The position numbers and the translations under genes are program-made. From the NCBI RefSeq assembly GCF_928382285.1, contig NZ_CAKMSS010000004.1, positions 62,001-126,000 on the forward strand: a stretch of 64,000 nucleotides of DNA, given 5' to 3'. Shown here piece after piece: positions 61,764 to 64,000 of the stretch (position 1 is its first letter; each line of letters starts with the position of its first letter). A model generated the notes under the pieces. It was not told where the DNA came from. It saw only the letters and a list, made by a program, of their open reading frames with translations, and made no database searches. Source of the stretch: Rothia nasimurium. Lineage in GTDB: Bacteria > Actinomycetota > Actinomycetes > Actinomycetales > Micrococcaceae.

Positions 61764-63152
61764 GTGCTCTTTGAACGCATCTACGAAGAAGGCCTTGCCC
61801 AAGCTAGCTACTTCATCGGCTGCCAGCGCAAGGGCGAGGCTATTGTGGTTGACGCCCGCCGCGATATCCAGGTCTACCTCGACCTGGCTGCCAAAAATAA
61901 CATGAAGATTGTGGCGACCACCGAAACCCACATCCACGCCGACTACCTCTCAGGAACCCGCGAACTGGCGTCCGTAACCGGCGCCACCGTATACCTCTCC
62001 GGCGAAGGCGGGGACGACTGGCAGTATGATTTCGACGGCACCCGCCTCTACCACGGCGACACCATCCAGCTCGGAAAGATTACCGTCACCGCCCAGCACA
62101 CCCCCGGCCACACCCCGGAGCATCTCTCATTCCTTATCACCGATGGTGCTGTGGCCGATGCCCCCGGCTACATGCTCACCGGCGACTTCGTCTTCGTGGG
62201 CGACCTGGGCCGCCCCGACCTACTCGACGAGGCAGCAGGCGGCATCGACACCCGCTTTGCCGGGGCTCGCGACCTCTTTGCCAGCCTCAAACATGTATTC
62301 ATGCCCCTACCTGGCCACGTGCAGGTGCACCCCGCCCACGGCGCAGGATCCCCCTGCGGCAAGGCTCTCGGCGCGGTTCCCTCAAGCACCGTTGGCTACG
62401 AAAAAGCCTACGCCTGGTGGGCTCCCTACGTGCGCAACAACGACGAACAGGGCTTTATTGACGAGCTACTCAACGGCCAGCCCGACGCCCATGCCTACTT
62501 TGCCCGCATGAAGAAGGAAAACCGGGTCGGCCCTGCCCTCATCGGTTACCCTGCCCCCGAACCTGCTGAACTCACCGCTGCCCAGGTGGCAGAAAAACTT
62601 GAGGCTGACGAGGCTATCTTCATTGATACCCGCGACCAGCACGACGTGCACAGCGGCACTGTAGAAGGCTCGCTGAATGTTCCGGCAGGCCCCCAGGCCT
62701 CTAACTTCGCAGCCTGGGTGCTAGACCCCGAACGCGAAAGCCGCCCCCTGGTCGTCCTGGCCGATACTGAAGCCCAAGCGACTCACCTGCGCGATGCCCT
62801 CTACCGGGTAGGTATCGATACCGTGCGCTACTACACTGCCGACCTTGAGCCCCTCATCAACTTCACCCCGCCCCTGGTAGCGGTGGATGAGCTAGATACA
62901 GCCTCCCGCGATGCTCTGGTCGATGTGCGCGCTAAAAATGAGTACGCCGCAGGCACCATTCCCGGTGCCCAGCAGCTCTCAGGTGGTTCAGCCCTCTGGC
63001 GCCTTGATGAACTGCCCGCCCCCGGCTCGACTCTGCTGACCTTCTGCCAGTCCGGCGTGCGCAACTCGGTGGTTGCCAGCGGTCTGCGTCGAGCCGGTTA
63101 CACCGTGCTTGAACTTGAAGGCAGCTACGCCGCCTGGGCGGCGCAGAACTAG
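61764..63152 (+). CDS. cstB: CstB-like persulfide dioxygenase–rhodanese fusion
   Basis: A 462-residue protein. The N-terminal metallo-beta-lactamase-fold dioxygenase (1-240) has the iron ligands in THIHADYLSG (His56, His58, Asp60), TPGHTPEH (His116) and TGDFVFVGD (Asp141). Cys199 in GAGSPCGK corresponds to the dioxygenase-domain Cys of staphylococcal CstB. A degenerate rhodanese follows (about 270-365, no catalytic Cys), then an active one (about 370-462) with Cys428 in TFCQSGVRNS. It oxidises persulfides to thiosulfate/sulfite. GTG 61764 has AAAGGA six bases upstream. Confidence 0.92.
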   Translation: MLFERIYEEGLAQASYFIGCQRKGEAIVVDARRDIQVYLDLAAKNNMKIVATTETHIHADYLSGTRELASVTGATVYLSGEGGDDWQYDFDGTRLYHGDTIQLGKITVTAQHTPGHTPEHLSFLITDGAVADAPGYMLTGDFVFVGDLGRPDLLDEAAGGIDTRFAGARDLFASLKHVFMPLPGHVQVHPAHGAGSPCGKALGAVPSSTVGYEKAYAWWAPYVRNNDEQGFIDELLNGQPDAHAYFARMKKENRVGPALIGYPAPEPAELTAAQVAEKLEADEAIFIDTRDQHDVHSGTVEGSLNVPAGPQASNFAAWVLDPERESRPLVVLADTEAQATHLRDALYRVGIDTVRYYTADLEPLINFTPPLVAVDELDTASRDALVDVRAKNEYAAGTIPGAQQLSGGSALWRLDELPAPGSTLLTFCQSGVRNSVVASGLRRAGYTVLELEGSYAAWAAQN

Positions 63153-63179
63153 CCGGGTGCGGGGTGGACCAGGCCACCT

Positions 63180-64000
63180 TTAGGAGTTGGCGCGGGTGAG
63201 CGCGGCGGCGACGTCGGCCAGCAGGGCGGGCACGTCGTCCTTATCCATCATGACCTCCAGGAAAACCAGCTTGTCGCGTGTGGCCTGGGTTAGGGCGGTT
63301 GCTTCCAGCAGCTCGGCGGCGGTGGTCACGCGCAGCGTGAGCACATCGTCCTTGGTTGCGCCCAGCGCTGCCGGGATCAGCTGCCAGTTATAGCGGCGAA
63401 TATCGTTGTAGGGCTGGGTGGGGCCGTGAATGGCGCGCTCTACCGTGTAGCCGTCATTGTTAATGAGCACTACTACCGGGTTGGTCTTCTGCTCCAGCAT
63501 GGTGCCGATTTCCTGGAAGGTCAGCTGGGCTGAGCCGTCGCCAATGAGCAGGACGCCGCGCGCACCCCGGTCTGCGATGGAAGCCCCCAGCATGGCCGGC
63601 AGGGTATAGCCGATTGAACCCCACAGGGGCTGGCCGATAAACATGGAATTCTCGGGGAAACGGCGGGAGGCCATGCCGAAGAAGGAGGTGCCCTGGTCGG
63701 CCACCACAATGTTGCCCGGTGACAGTTCGCGGGAGAGCAGGGACCAGAGGACGTCCTGGGTCAGCGGGGCGTCCATGTTGATGTCTTCGTGGGTTTCTTC
63801 GTCCCAGGGCAGCAGTTCCTTGGGGGTTGCCCCGACCTCACTGGCAACCTCGCGCACAATATCCAGGGCGGTATCGAGGGTGAGCGGGGCGTAGGTCTTC
63901 CGGCCAATCTTGGCGGTTTGGGCGCCCAAGAAGACGGTGTTTTCGGGGAGGTTCTGGGAGAAACCTGCGGTGGTGGTGTCGGTGAAGGTCACGCCCGCGC
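63180..64000 (-). CDS. Thiamine-diphosphate 2-keto acid decarboxylase, 3' part
   Basis: The frame is open to the right edge, so the N-terminal half is missing from the window. The visible 272 residues align with the C-terminal half of the decarboxylase at 28363-30027 (PLTQDVLWSLLSRELSPGN; DQGTSFFGMASRRFP; GQPLWGSIGYTLPAMLGA). The ThDP motif GDGSAQLT...NNDGYTVE is intact. It is a diverged paralogue, probably with a different keto-acid preference. An in-frame GTG at 63992 is within the conserved domain and not the real start. It is convergent with cstB, 27 bases apart. Confidence 0.87.
   Translation of the reverse strand, partial: AGVTFTDTTTAGFSQNLPENTVFLGAQTAKIGRKTYAPLTLDTALDIVREVASEVGATPKELLPWDEETHEDINMDAPLTQDVLWSLLSRELSPGNIVVADQGTSFFGMASRRFPENSMFIGQPLWGSIGYTLPAMLGASIADRGARGVLLIGDGSAQLTFQEIGTMLEQKTNPVVVLINNDGYTVERAIHGPTQPYNDIRRYNWQLIPAALGATKDDVLTLRVTTAAELLEATALTQATRDKLVFLEVMMDKDDVPALLADVAAALTRANS

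Overview
The window looks like part of a chromosome of a high-GC Gram-positive actinobacterium of the Micrococcaceae, most likely Rothia or a close relative. The evidence is the GC-rich codon use, the peptidyl-prolyl isomerase–rhomboid gene pair, a very large NAD-glutamate dehydrogenase, many short Tat-exported proteins, and paired CE1758/CE1759-type flavoproteins. No rRNA, tRNA, CRISPR array or prophage was found. Two sequence signs suggest the replication origin is not far away: a cluster of DnaA-box-like 9-mers just after the rhomboid gene (1991-2144) and a nearly perfect ParB parS palindrome inside the large glutamate dehydrogenase gene (47475-47490). The genus is an inference and the species is not determined.

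Layout. 0-5 kb: end of an ATPase gene, cyclophilin, rhomboid, DnaA boxes, a PepSY lipoprotein, a glutaredoxin/mycoredoxin gene cut by a complete IS6100 with 8-bp target duplications, and CsbD. 4.6-8.7 kb: galactokinase with an altered signature, a TetR regulator, a BioB paralogue that has lost the radical-SAM core, a 30-bp hairpin, a TGAAC-type palindromic operator, and bioB with a one-base frameshift. 8.8-19.3 kb: CPA1 antiporter, two small paralogous membrane proteins, MarR, an LLM oxidoreductase/FMN reductase pair, a beta-helix protein, an AbiEi/DUF559-like protein bracketed by two copies of a palindromic repeat, a LicT-type antiterminator and BrnQ. 19.3-30 kb: a two-component system followed by a CrcB pair, VanZ-like protein, glycerol facilitator, an unrecognised protein, ArgE, flavin reductase and a thiamine-diphosphate 2-keto acid decarboxylase.

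30.3-39.3 kb is a visibly AT-richer cell-surface glycan cluster: a GT-C-like DUF6541 protein, a polyprenyl-phosphate glycosyltransferase with a DUF2304 partner (the GacI/GacJ arrangement), two further GT2 enzymes, a flippase-like protein and an acyltransferase with an SGNH-like end. 39.4-48.2 kb: an MHS-type transporter and two divergent NAD-glutamate dehydrogenase genes, one full length and one reduced to the catalytic core. 48.4-49.8 kb: an AT-rich HipBA-type module.

49.8-64 kb: GyrI-like and ArsD-like proteins, an unknown low-complexity protein, two Tat-exported small proteins, a GABA-degradation cluster (aldehyde dehydrogenase, GabT, GabD), then a sulfane-sulfur detoxification locus: TauE/SafE exporter, rhodanese, CstR-type repressor and CstB-type persulfide dioxygenase-rhodanese fusion, with three CstR/CsoR-type palindromes in its promoters. 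The window ends inside a second 2-keto acid decarboxylase gene.

The most notable points are the catalytically empty BioB paralogue beside a frameshifted bioB, the minimal glutamate dehydrogenase divergent from the full-length one, the parS site embedded in coding sequence, and the repeat-bracketed AbiEi/DUF559 gene.
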